A DNA stretch of 50,485 nt, taken from the NCBI GenBank assembly GCA_964537285.1, contig CAZHZT010000033.1, forward strand, positions 1 through 50,485, read 5' to 3'. How positions within the stretch are numbered: position 1 is the first letter of the stretch; every line of letters starts with the position of its first letter. Below the pieces are notes generated by a model that had not been told where the DNA came from, did no database searches, and saw only the letters and a list, made by a program, of their open reading frames with translations. This document shows, piece after piece, positions 37,501 to 47,200 of the stretch. The translations under genes were made by a program, and so were the position numbers. Source of the DNA: CAZHZT01 sp964537285 (GTDB lineage: Bacteria > Bacteroidota > Bacteroidia > Chitinophagales > Saprospiraceae).

Positions 37501-37956
37501 AACCGTAAATGAAGCAGGAATAGCTCCGGCAGTGACATCTACTCCCAAGAGCAACTCATCTCCGGCAGGAAGCGTCAACCCTACTTTTGGGTCATCGGAA
37601 AACCAGGAAAAAATAATAGTTCCCGCTGCTGGGCTGTTAGCCACGCCTGTACCAATAGCATCCAATGCAGGAGGAATAAAAAAGCCATCAACAGAAGCGA
37701 TGACTGCAGGGTCATAGTTTAAAGTGAATTGAATACTGGTTACGTCTACGACATTGAAACCAAATATCCCTACACCACCCTGTTGATTTTGTGGCGCACA
37801 TTCATCGAAGGCCACAACGTCCACCTGGTTAAAGGCAGAAGTAGCTCCTAAAAAAAGGAGCATGATCAAAAAAGTAAATTTTTTAAGCATAATTTTCATG
37901 GGTTTTGCAATTAAGCTAAGTGTATTCGTTTGAAAAAATTTTTCGTGTATGTACAA
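28576..37956 (-). CDS. Giant T9SS-secreted multi-HYR protein with cohesin-like, P-domain and dockerin-like modules
   Basis: 3126 residues as drawn. The true start is more likely ATG 37899 or 37890 (residue 20 or 23), giving a signal peptide ending at TSAFNQ. In order: cohesin-like domains at about 28-175, 195-320 and 425-560, with an HYR-like module between the second and third. About ten HYR-like modules run to ~1400 (DNC and TWTxTDxCGN motifs). One HYR module is interrupted by a jelly-roll-like domain (~1417-1580) and another by a proprotein-convertase P-domain (~1742-1920). Further HYR modules follow. A dockerin-like pair lies at ~2770-2835 (NGVTTFDLVMISQHILG, ADATNDGKVTTFD). A fourth cohesin-like domain is at ~2890-3035 and a T9SS type A sorting domain at ~3045-3126 (ending KKMLIIE). 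It is very acidic with paired cysteines. It is probably a surface adhesin or fibre, inferred from architecture. Confidence 0.9.
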   Translation of the reverse strand: MYIHEKFFQTNTLSLIAKPMKIMLKKFTFLIMLLFLGATSAFNQVDVVAFDECAPQNQQGGVGIFGFNVVDVTSIQFTLNYDPAVIASVDGFFIPPALDAIGTGVANSPAAGTIIFSWFSDDPKVGLTLPAGDELLLGVDVTAGAIPASFTVVEINGLEVSDVTSFPNPTASTAFDGSFTVECAALNNLLVLDLEAQGPAECDLTDYVVDVIVEDGFDTLNGVQFTLNWDPSVLSYQFVDNFAPIMDLEQNDFGEFPAAGQLTFAWYDDSNSLPDGAVLFSIHFSVVGPVGAFADIIEGDFPTFIQASVATTPLSTPIPIQFFQSVEDVVDFDPPSITCPDDVTVSNILGLPSQIVNGIAPVDVTDNCGPVDVTYTLMGATTGSGVDDASGEAFNIGDTKVTYTATDQGGNTDECSFNVHVNDTLTVYIEPQDVECGIEPTLIDVKVNNFTDLRGLQFTLTWDEDVLDFESIASIGLPPTAGFGDFGDTLSFSWFDDENIGKSFPDSFVIFTLAFNITGEVGDMTDIRFIEFPTPVEASTNGGVPPFVVPVRTIDGKATIVDTEEPFFPGPPGTPLPPDDLTVQCAGDVPAGMPLTASDFCDGSITVDPVDAITPGSCANDFVVTRTWTFTDNAGNTFVYTQIITVSDDTAPVAPAAPADITVQCATDVPAVPTLTAVDNCDGDIVGLPASSIAAGSCDNDFVITRSWTFTDVCGNSSSISQTITVSDDTAPVAPAPPADVTVQCATDVPAPVDLTAVDNCDGDITVSPTSQTTAGSCVNDFVMVRTWTFTDICGNTSSVSQTITVNDNTAPATPAAPGDLTLQCATDVPAPVDLTAVDNCDGDITVSPTIQITPGSCVNDFVEVRTWTFTDVCGNTSSVSQTITVNDDTNPVITGVPADITVECDMVPSPANPTATDNCGVVDLVYTETVIPGNCINNYTIIDSWTATDACGNTTTVSQEITVEDTTPPTFDFPAPQDETYQCAADVPAPFIPAPSDVSDNCSPEGSIDIAFDEQVDAGSCPNNFTLNRTWTITDECGNSSSISQTITVDDTTAPVAPAAPADVTLQCAADVPAPVDLTAVDNCDGDITVSPVDMTTQGACANSFVTVRTWTFVDVCGNTTSISQTISVNDDTAPVLSGVPADATVECDNVPAPAAVTASDNCDGTVSVSFNETSTPGSCPNNFTLTRTWTAVDGCGNSTTETQVITVQDTQAPTFDITLPGDVTVECDAIPAALTISSSDISDNCSSSNNINILDNATEVVTPGSCVGESTITRTWSIEDECGNINTVVQTITVEDNTAPTVLCQDITVELDEDGNATIEPADVDAGSSDNCSSVTLSLSQSTFECMNIGDVNVTLTGTDDCGNSSSCNLTVTVVDVLPPDIFCPNEIVVNLDPGACEAIVNYNVTATDNCEFMLTTTFLGTTFNDNNGFAGNMFDVSNIGAAGAITITSFDINLDAAVGFIADLEVYVTPNTFVGKTNDPSQWTLLGAGNAVSQGQGNPTPLPIGGLTIQPGESFGIYINLASYNIVTNRFLYTSGANTYTDANMQITTGVGKGAPAFTGATFNPRTWNGNIFYTVQIGGEPLVEQIDNSDLTSGDFYPIGTTNQIWKATDNEGNMSTCTFDVIVNEFPNPIPTLACNDEVNVALDPDCEAIVGADDILEGGPYGCYDDYIVELFDEAGNNLGNMLGAPQIGQVITAVVTDPENMNNFCETTVNVFDNLPPTIECSDVTVSCVESTDPDFIVGSSKVSEYEYFGDDTPIFDGCEDGTNVLEIPFIVDADGVVTDVDLELSIQHTWVGDLSAELVAPDGSVAVLFERPGTEDGKCYDTFANGEDDLGTSVDDINATFDQQATNTSEDFENLDVAGMSGSFKPYNSFNAMFNGKTAEGTWVLRIYDAVNSGVQTGNFLGAKLSISSGLVGGPLAEDACGDVTLDFVDSTVDGDCDDDFIKIITRVWTATDESGNTATCNQVITVARPSVNDVSFPADINDIDIPALDCSNPNTDPSNTGRPMINGIEVATGDMCELLVSFEDLVVELCEGSLKVLRTWTVMDNCTADMAQMDQLIKVLDKTGPQLMCPAPLTVGTKGNACLADVVLPMAVATDDCSSPDNISIVITADVGEFLNDNTLVNVPVGNYIITYTATDDCGNETVCEVPMTVQDDDPPVAICDEETVISLTTDGMATVCAETFDDGSTDNCEILAYKVKRMDAAPFEPFTDCVDFDCDDVNETIVVRLRVYDVIGNFSENDPTARFNECMVNVTVNDKLPPVITCPPNKTIDCWEFDPDKFDGVTVNPVNPNDPPVFLLPVNEQIGFYNASFDNCGVERVNVSQNGGPDQCGEGTVTRIYTAIDKQGLTASCVQIISIVNSTPFDICDTECWATPFFGCDTHSPDDGVEWPCDITLNSCGAGLDPDELENNPDVNEFDVRPRIFEDACDLVGVSFKDTELPITEPGCIKLIRKWSVVDWCQPDNSFPLGYVTWTFNQEIKVLESDPPTITSTCEDLTICGFEPDCEPIPVDLVIEGEDDCTDLDDLTYYYKIDAFFDPTDPNAPTFDFNSDFNPLANAGNAENEASGAYPIGLHLIQWKVEDGCGNIATCEYTFEVKDCKPPTPICKVLSTVIMPSSQMVTLNVSSFENGDSYDNCTPYEELLFSFSPDVTDTLITFDCLDVDAGQTTVTVYATDEYGNQDFCETTVFVTDPNDVCNLAPTATIAGAIETELNDPVALVDVEVTSSNGSNSPQMVTTGNDGVFSFQLPINDNYTITPEKDVNYLNGVTTFDLVMISQHILGIQPLATPYKIIAADATNDGKVTTFDIVELRKLILHIIDELPENNSWRFVEELYQFPNPANPFLPAFPEVIGINDLAQDELENNFVGVKIGDVSGDAVPNEFASSEDRNFVGDLVFQVEDRELIAGETYTVEFNAEAFNNILGYQFTLAFDNNALEFVAAREGQLVNLTADNFGLSRVEEGVITTSWNASNVSVEDNTALFALTFTAKANAQLSDVITVNSRLVKAEAYTATAQFMDVALRFNSAKGSVIVGGEFELYQNQPNPFKSETLIGFYLPEATSATLKIYDLSGKVIQVIEGDFNRGYNTVSLNRADLGAAGMLYYQLDTPKHTATKKMLIIE
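32197..32733 (-). other. P-domain (proprotein convertase type) inserted in an HYR module
   Basis: Coding segment for about 179 residues with the P-domain pattern (LELSIQHTWVGDLSAELVAP, LRIYDAVNSGVQTGNFLGA). The HYR halves on either side (VTVSCVESTDP and GGPLAEDACGD) would join into a normal module, so the P-domain is nested in one of its loops. Confidence 0.75.
33215..33710 (-). other. Jelly-roll-like domain inserted in an HYR module
   Basis: Coding segment for about 165 residues (GNMFDVSNIG, DLEVYVTPNTFVGKTNDPS, FNPRTWNGNIFYTV). It interrupts an HYR module between its DNC turn and the later FYPIGTTNQIWKATD strand. The domain type occurs in many secreted bacterial proteins; I do not recall an assigned name. 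Confidence 0.65.
35281..36240 (-). repeat. Four in-phase 240-bp tandem repeats coding for HYR modules
   Basis: Units at 35281, 35521, 35761 and 36001 are each exactly 240 bp (80 residues) and are highly alike at the DNA level. Similar anchors fall at identical offsets in each, for example ATCCGTAAATGTCCA at 35581 and 35821. Less regular units of the same family flank them. Confidence 0.85.
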
Positions 37957-38182
37957 GTATAAGAGAGACTCTAATATACAACAATGTTTAAAATTTCTTT
38001 AGTAGAATGCTTTAATTCGCCATAATTCGGCATCAATCGGGACAATTATATACGATTTTTATTTGAAAAGGTTTATAAAAAGCACATCAGGATGATTTGC
38101 CGAAACTTTTCTTTTTATAAAACCTAAGAACTTTTGTTGAGGAGTAGTACAAGGAATTAGCTTAATTATAAAACCAGCAAAA
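37957..38182. other. Intergenic region between the two giant genes
   Basis: About 225 AT-rich bases upstream of the first giant gene and downstream of the second. No clear promoter match or gene was found. Confidence 0.4.
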
Positions 38183-38211
38183 CCAAGTGGGGGGACAAGC
38201 CCCCCGCTTGG
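38183..38211. terminator. Terminator of the second giant gene
   Basis: A GC-rich 12-bp stem with one G-U-type pair (38183-38194 with 38200-38211, loop ACAAG). On the minus strand it is followed by TTTTGCTGGTTTTAT. It is placed 28 bases past the stop. Confidence 0.7.
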
Positions 38212-38238
38212 CGTTCGCTGATTTTACTCGATCATGGT

Positions 38239-41200
38239 TTATTCAACCAAGATCATCTTCTTAACTGCGCTATTGTCTTCAGTATCTAATTGATAGTAAA
38301 GTACGCCAGTAGCTGCAAGTTCACTTCTGTTCAAGCTTACTTCATTGTAACCTTTCACGAAGTCACCTTCAATTACTCTCAATACTCTACCTGATACGTC
38401 AGAGATAGTCAGTGTTGCTTCAGTATCTTGTGGTAAGATGAACCCGATAACCGTTTGCGTTTTGAATGGGTTCGGAGTGTTTTGCAACAAAGCGAATTGA
38501 GCAACATCTTCTCCGAAGAATTCGAACTCAACAGTCATCATCGTACCGTCCGCGCTATAAGCTTCGTTGCGTAGTTTAGCAGAGCTTAATCCGATCAAGT
38601 CACGGATAGATTCTGCGTTAGCTGTTGCTTCGAAGTTCATTGTGAACAATACTTCGTCATCTTCTACATTTTCGCCAAGAGCGTTGAACCAGTTAGCCAT
38701 GATCTGACCCTGATCAGCGTGTGCCAATCCGAAGTTCGCTTCAGAAAGGTTGCTCAATACACCAGGAGTGATGTCAGCTAATTGAAGAGCTGTTTCATCG
38801 AACTCAACAGTGAACTGGTAACCTAACATGCGACGGAAGTCTTTCGCTGTTACCTCAACGCTGTATGTTTGACCTTTAACTACTGCCTGATCAGCTACGC
38901 GCATTACAAGCTTGCCAGTGTTTCTGTCTAAGCCAGGACCTTGAGCCAATGCACATAGATCAGTAATCGCATCTTCTGTAACATCACCCACTTTCACTGC
39001 GATGAAGTCACCATCCAATTGATCAGTGAATACATTTTCGTATTCAATGTCTTCATCGAATGATGGTACAAATGCAGGTTGAGTTGGAGCGAATACAAAG
39101 TCAGCAGGTACGAATCTCCAGCTAGTGTTGTTGAAGAAGCTTGGGATATTCTGAAGAACAAGTGCCTGGCCTTCTACAAGGTCAATTGTAGAGATGAAGC
39201 CATTGTTGTTGATATCCGCAGCAACTTTCTTATAATCGCTATCCAAGTACTGAATTCCTAGGATGTGTAACTGGATCATGATCAAGTCAAATGTAGTAAC
39301 GCCGTTGTTTGAGTTTTCGTTGTTGTATGGAGCTACAGTGTAATCCTGTAAGCTTTCAACACCGAAACCATAATCGCCGTTAGCATCTGTTACGTCCAGA
39401 TCATTAGCCGCGCCTGTCAAGTTAACATCTACACAGCTTACGTCAGCGCCGTATTCTGTAGCAATGCTACCTTCAAGCAATACAACCGGAGCAGCGCCTG
39501 TTACACATACTTCGCAAGACGGAGTATTTGGTGTGCACTCAGAATCGCCATCACCTTGAGAAACTTCAGCACCATCAAGAGTGATTGCTGTACATTCGCC
39601 AACCTCACCAGTCAACAATAATGTAACCTCAGCAATGATTGAACCGTCAGCCAATGTTTGACCTTCGTTGTTCACGTCGAACCAAGATACCATTACAGAG
39701 TTGCCTGTGATGTTAGTAAGTAGACCTGGAAGCAGACCAGTACTTGTAGCACCTGTGATAGAAGCTACAGCACCATCAGCAACCGTGAATTCGAATTGTA
39801 CAGATTGAATATCAGTAAAGTTATCTACAGTAACCGGTACAGTTACCGTTTCAGTCATGTTACCGCCAGAGCAGTTAGCAGTGAATGTTGCAGGAACGCC
39901 TTCGCCTACGGTTACTGTTTCAACACTTTCACAACCTGTGATTGTGCTAGTAATTGTTACAGTGTAATCACCAGGAGTAAGACCTTCAACGCAAGCAGAA
40001 TCATCGCCTGTGCTCCAAGCGTATGTTACGTCACCAGAAGCATCGTTACCGTCTGCATCTTCTACTGCAGTCACACATACTACACCGTCACCAGCGTTGC
40101 AGTAAGACTCATCAGTAGCTTCAACAGTTGGGTTCAATCTAACTGACTTATCATCGATAGTTGTGAATGTCCAGCATTCAGAGCTGTTACCAGCGCAATC
40201 TGTTACGATTAAGATCACTTCAACTTCACCCGCCTGAGTGCAATCGAATGTGTATTCGTAAGCAGGAGCGCTACCGTCAACGCTGATCTGAATATCAAGA
40301 TCGTAAGATTCTCCAGTACCACATCCTACGTCAACGCTACCACCGTCGAATAGATCAGCAGGAACTGTTGCAGTACCATCCTGACCAAGAGCGATGTTCA
40401 AGTCGTCGATGCAAATTGCGATTGGAGGCGTGCTATCAGAGATATTCACCTCGATTGTGCAATCGCTAGCGTTACCACTAGGATCAACAGCAGTGAAGGT
40501 TACATAAGAGATACCTACAAGGAAGTCACCTCCAATTGAATTACCAACACCAGAACCTGTAGCACCGTTTGGTTCAACGATTGTCCAAGTAAATTCAGCT
40601 ACATCGCAATTATCGAATGCATCAGCAAATACCTCTTGGTAAGAGCAGCAAGATTCGATATCGTTACTGCAGAAGATTTCTGGAGCGATGTCGTCAATTA
40701 CCGTTACTAGAGCAGCGCAAGTACCAACGTTTCCGCTAGCATCTGTTGCGGACAATGTAACAGGAACATCTGTACCAGCCTGGCTGCAATCGAATGCAGA
40801 TGGCTCAACCTCTAGAGATACGATTCCGCAGTTATCGATGCTACCACCGTCAACGTCAGCAGCTGTAATTGAAGCTTCACCGTTAGCATCCAGGTAAACA
40901 GTTGTGTTAACACATACTGCAGTTGGATCGATGTTGTCTTCTACAGTTACTTCAGTTGTACAGCTAGCAGTATTACCGCTAGGATCAGCTACAGTTAATG
41001 TAACTGTTACTGGGTTGAACAAGTTATCGCAGTTGAAGTCTGTGATATCAAGATCGTAAGTAACAACTGCACAGTTATCATCAGCATCTACCAATACGTC
41101 ATCAACGTCGATAGAAGCTTGACCATTATCATCAAGTTGAACAGTAATTGCACCTTGACACTCAACAGTTGGAGCGATGTTATCAACAACGACTACAGTA

Positions 41201-44200
41201 GTTTCACATGTAGAGCTGTTTCCAACTTCATCCGTAACCGTAAGCACTACTGCTACTCCATCTTCGCTACCTCCTAAGTTGAAAGTACCGATTGGCATTG
41301 GAGGATTCGCAGCTGCATTGTTCTCTACAGTTCCTTGGAATGCATCTTCAAAAACACTCCAATTGCTTACATCAAAGTTTCCACCGTTAGAAGGTACTCC
41401 AGAGTTTCTGTAAGCCCATCCGTCAGTGTACTCCCAAGGTTGACCAGTTCCATCTTGATTAATGTTACCGAACACGTCAACAATTGCACCGTTCTGATAC
41501 AATACCATTGCATCATCACCATTGATGAATAACGCAGCACTAGTATAGTCAGAAGCGAAACCGAAGTAATCAATGAAGTCATCTTCGCTATCAGGAGCAA
41601 CGATGTAAATGTAATCACCAGCAGAAGCAGAAACCGCAGGGAATGTGAATTCAGCCCCGAAAGTTCCGTTTCCATTATTTGCCGATTCAACTCCGAATAC
41701 GCTTAGATCAGCGATATTAGAAGATGCATATAGCTCCATTGCTTTAGGCGTTCCACCAGGATTATCACCATCAATTACTGCAGAGATAATAAGTGGAGAT
41801 TCAGAAATTACACTAGAAGTGGAAGCGTCATTACAATCAAAGTCTGTAATATCTAATTCGAAGTCTAGATCTCCGAATTCAGTACAGTTATCAGTCGCAG
41901 ATACTAGTACATCATCAACGTCTATTGAAGCTTCACCGTTAGCATCCAATTCAACTACAATAACGCCTTCGCAATCAACTTCAGGAGCGATTTCATCCGC
42001 TACAACTTCGATTGTTTGAAGCTGCTGAGCGAAGTTACCGTTTCCATCATCATAGATCCAAAGGATGTTGTAGAATCCAATTGTATACAAGTAGCTGTTA
42101 TCGCCACAAGTACCCTGGCTCAATGATGGCTGAGCGTAGATGATATTACCGCACTCATCGATCGCTGTCGGAGCATCTACACATACAGAGCTACAAGTAT
42201 TGTAGATAGCGTCAAGAACAGGATTTGTTGGTACCGGATCAGAGAAGTCTTCAAGTGTTGCTTCGAATGTACACTCATCGTTGAAGTCAGCATTTAATGC
42301 ATCTTCAACATAGATAGTGATTTCAAATGTCTCGCCTTCAGCCAACGTCAAGCCAGGAATGTCGCTAAGCGCGGTACCCGCTGGAGGAGTCTGAGTAACG
42401 ATGTATGTTGCTGGGCAGTTATCTTGAACTTCGATCATACCTGTGTAGTCAGGAATTTCAAAGTCAGGACAAGTAGAAGCAACAAGCTGTGGCGCTGGGC
42501 ACACTACAGTCGGAGCCATCTGATCGATAACTGTTACAGTGAATTCGCAAGTGCTTGCATTTCCTTCTTCGTCAATTGCAGTGTAAGTTACTGTAGAAGT
42601 ACCTACAGGGAACTGAGCGAACTGGAATCCGTCAGGAACATTCGTTGGATAAGGATAAATCGGAATGATTTCCTCACCTTCTGGGTTCAGGATCAATTCA
42701 GTAACTACGATCTCACCTGGGCAGTTATCCGTGATGTCGAATGGAGCCTCCCAAGAAACATCCTGATCACAATCGTTAGATGTAGCCAAGGCTTCAATAT
42801 CACCTGGGCACTCATTGAATGTAGGTGCTTCTGTATCAATCACTTTTACAGTGAATGTACAAGTTTCAGAAACATTACCTGCATCGTCAGTAGCGTTGTA
42901 GCTGATTGTAGTCGTACCTTCTGGGAAGAATGAACCTGAAGGCAAGCCAGCAGTTTGAGTTACCTCAAGATCAGCATCGCAGTTATCAACGAATGTTGGT
43001 ACATCGTAATCAACAACTGCACCACATACACCTGGATCGTTTTCTACAACGACGTCAGCTGAACAGTTTTCAATCACAGGAGCGTCATCATCTTCAACAA
43101 CGATAGTGATTTCACACTGAGAAATGTTACCAGACTGATCTTCAACAGTCCATCCAACTACTGTAGTTCCAAGATCGAATGCAGCACCGTTCAATGTTGC
43201 AGTACCTGTGTAATCGTTGATTACAGAAGCAACTGTACAGTTATCATCAGTAGCTACAGGATCGAAGCCATTGCTACCCATTACGAACTGGCAGTTGTCA
43301 TCAGTAGTGCGGAAGAATGGACTACCATCACCAGCGCATTCAATTGTTGGATCGATTTGATCTTCAACTGTTACGTTCGCTGCGCAAGCATTAGTGTTTC
43401 CGGCAGCATCTGTTACAGTTAATACTACAGTGTTGTTACCTAAGTTATCGCAAGTGAAGTTAGCTACATCGATAGCCGCTGTCAAGCATTCTTGACCGTT
43501 ATCGAAGCTACCACCATCAACATCCGCAGATGTGATAGAAGCTTCACCATTATCATCTAAGTATACAGTGATATCAGCGCAAACAGCCGTTGGGTCGATG
43601 TCATCGATAACAGTGATCGTAGTCAAGCAAGTGCTAGACTGACCAGCAGCATCAAATGCAGTCAAGATTTCAACATTCTCTCCTACATCTTCGCAAGTGA
43701 ACAATGTCTGGCTAAGCTCTAAGCTGCCAACACCGCACTCATCATCAATTGCATCAAGTACCTCAGAAGGATCAACTACCGCTTCACCGTTAGCGTCAAG
43801 TACGATTGTAAGATCTTGACAGCTTACGATTGGGCCTTGAGAGTCAGCAACACAGATTACGAACTGGAAGTTAGTTTCATTTCCAGAAGCATCTGTTACA
43901 GTTACCGTTACTTTAGTGCAACCTACAGGGTAAGTGTCACCAGAACCGCTAGTCATTGTCATTTCAGGATCGTTATCGCAGTTATCAGCAATATTCTCTA
44001 CAGAGAACTCACCAATTGCAGAACACAATCCGGCAGCAGCGTCAAGGTTGATTGTATCACCGTATGCAAGTGTTTCGCCGTATGCTACTACATCGAATGT
44101 AGGAGCTGTATTATCTTCAACAGATACTGTGAATTCGCAAGTCAGTACATCCAACTCACCACCGTTATCAGTGTATGTGTACTCATACGTAACTGTGTAG

Positions 44201-47200
44201 TCACCAGCAGTAAGAACATCACCGCTAAGTGGGCCACCTACAAGAGTCATCGCATTTTCTTCACAACCTGTTTGTACGAATGGAGCGTTGTAAGTAATTG
44301 TTGCTTCACAATTGTCATCTGCGTAGAATGTCAAGTTAGAAGGACAGAATCCGATAGTTGGTACACCCACTTCTTCAACAAATACGTTAGCTACACACTG
44401 AGCAGTGTTGCCCACAGCGTCCGCAACAGTTAAAGTAACAGGGATTGTTTGTCCAACATCAGCACAAGTGAATTCAGTAACATCGATGCTTAAGCTAGCC
44501 ACACCGCAGTTGTCAGAGCTACCGGCGTCAACCTGAGCAGGAGTCAATGTAGCCGGAGCACCATTGATAACCTGAACCGTTACGTCGTTGCAAAGTGCAA
44601 CCGGAGCAGTTGTTTCTTCGATTGTTACAGTGAATTCGCAAGTTGAAGTATTACCTTCAATATCAGTGAATGTGTAGATTACTGTAGAAGTACCTACAGG
44701 GAATTGAGCTTGTTGTAAGCCGTTGCTTAAACCCAATGGATAATCAAACTGAGGAATGATCGTCGTCTCATCACCATCTGGATCGATGAATGTCTGAGTG
44801 AATGTGATCTCACCTGGGCAGTTGTCATATATATCTAATGGTGGTTCGAATGTAATGTCTTGGCTACACTCATTAGCTGTAGCGTTCGCTATGATATCAG
44901 CAGTACAATCATCGATTGTAGGAGCTTCTGTATCAAGAACAGTTACAGTGAATGTGCAAGTTTCGCCGATGTTACCAGCAGCATCAACTGCGTAGTAGCT
45001 AACGGTTGTTGTACCCTTACTGAAGAATGCACCAGATTCGTAACCCAATGTCAATAAGACAGGAGCAACAGCACCGTCGCAGTTATCTTCGTAAACCGGT
45101 AAGTCATACGTTACAAACGCACCGCAAAGACCTGGATCATTTTCTACTACGATATCAGCTGTACAATCAACCAATTCAGGTGCATCATCATCTTCAACTA
45201 CGATAGTGATTGTGCACTGATCAATGTTTCCAGACTGATCTGTAGCCGTCCAAGCTACTTGTGTTGTACCAAGTGGGAATACAGCACCGTTAAGTGTTGA
45301 TCCACCATTGTAATCGTTAGTTACACCGAATACCGTACAGTTATCAGTAGCGCTCACCGGATCGAATCCGTTGCTACCCATTACAAACTCACAGTTATCA
45401 TCCGTAGTGCGGAAGAATACGCCACCGTCAGCACATGTGATTACTGGGTTGATGTTGTCTTCTACAGTTACTACTGCAGTACAAGCATCAGAGTTACCAG
45501 CATCATCAGTGATTGTCAATAGTACATCGTTCGCACCAAGATCATCACAAGTGAAGTTAGCAACATCAATAGTCAATTCGAAGCAGTCAGTGTTATCATC
45601 GCTACCAGCATCAACGTCAGCTGTTGTGATAGAAGCTTCACCGTTAGCATCAAGTTGAACCGTGATATCCTGACATGCTGCAACTGGATCGATAAGATCA
45701 AGTACAGTAACTTTCACTGCGCAGTTTGATTCGTTACCAGAACCATCAACCGCTGTCAAGATTTCGAAGTTCTCACCAAGATCATCACAAGTGTAAAGTG
45801 TTTGACTCAAGATTACTTCTGCGATACCGCAATCGTCATCAAGAGCGTCAAGAACTTGAGCAGGATCAACTACTGCTTCACCATTTGCATCAAGTTGAAC
45901 TGTAATGTCTTGACAGTTCACGATTGGTGCGTTATCATCGCTTACGCAGATTACGAAGGAGAATGAAGTTTCATTTCCAGCGTCATCGATCGCTACGATA
46001 GTTACTTCTGTGCATCCTACAGGGAATGTAGAACCAGAACCATTTGTACCGCCAACTTGAACGTTACCGCAGTTGTCAGACAAGTTAACTACCTCCCACT
46101 CACCAATTGCAGTACACAAGCCAGCAGCAGAACCTAACTGGATAGTGTCGCCTTGAGCAAGTGTTTCACCGTAAGCAACTACTTCGAATGAAGGAGCTAT
46201 ATTATCAGAAACAGTAACTGCGAACTCGCAAGTCAATGTTTCACCATTACCTGGGTATGAGTATACAACTGTGTAGTTACCTGGAGCAAGTACATCACCG
46301 CTTTGAGGACCACTTACGTAGTTCATGTCAGCAGCACCGCAACCAAGCGCTACAGTTGGATTATCGTAGAACAATGTAGCTTCGCAGTTACCGTCTACTT
46401 CAAGGTTTTGTGAACCTGGGCAGTAAGCGATTGTAGCTGAGCCACTTTCTACTACTGTTACATTAGCGACGCAAGAAGCTTCATTACCAAACTGATCTTC
46501 AACAGTCAAGGTAACTTCGTAAGTGCCTCCAACATCAGCACAGTTAAATTCATCAATATCGATTGAGCTGGATACGATTGCACCACAGTTATCTGTGCTA
46601 CCACCGTCAACATCATCAGCAGTAATGCTTACCGCAGAACCGTTCACTACTTGTACTGTGATATCTTGACAAACTGCAACCGGAGCAGTGTTATCTTCGA
46701 TCGTTACAGTGAACTCACAAGTTTCAACGTTTCCGTAGATATCAGTAGCTGTGTAAACTACCATTGAAACACCTGCAGGGAACTGAGCTTGCTGCTTACC
46801 AGCTGGTAATGTGCTAGGATCAGTCCAATCGTATACATAAGATAATTCGATAGTACCTTCTTCACCGTTTGGATCGAATACTTGCTCAGTAACAGAAGCT
46901 ACGTCGCAGTTATCGAATATTGCATATGGTGCATCCCAAGTGATCAATTCATCACACTCGTTAAGCGTTACATCAGAAACAATGTCAGCTGGACAATCAT
47001 CAAATGTTGGAGCTTCTACGTCTTCAACATAGATAGTGAAGCTACATACATCAGATTCATTTCCAGAAGCATCAAATGCAATGTATTCTACAGTGTAAAG
47101 TACTTCAGCCGCAAGGTAATCACCAGAAGCAGGGCCAGCAGTACGCTGTACTAATGCTACTTCGCAGTTATCTTTGAATGTTGGCGTATCATAAGTTACG

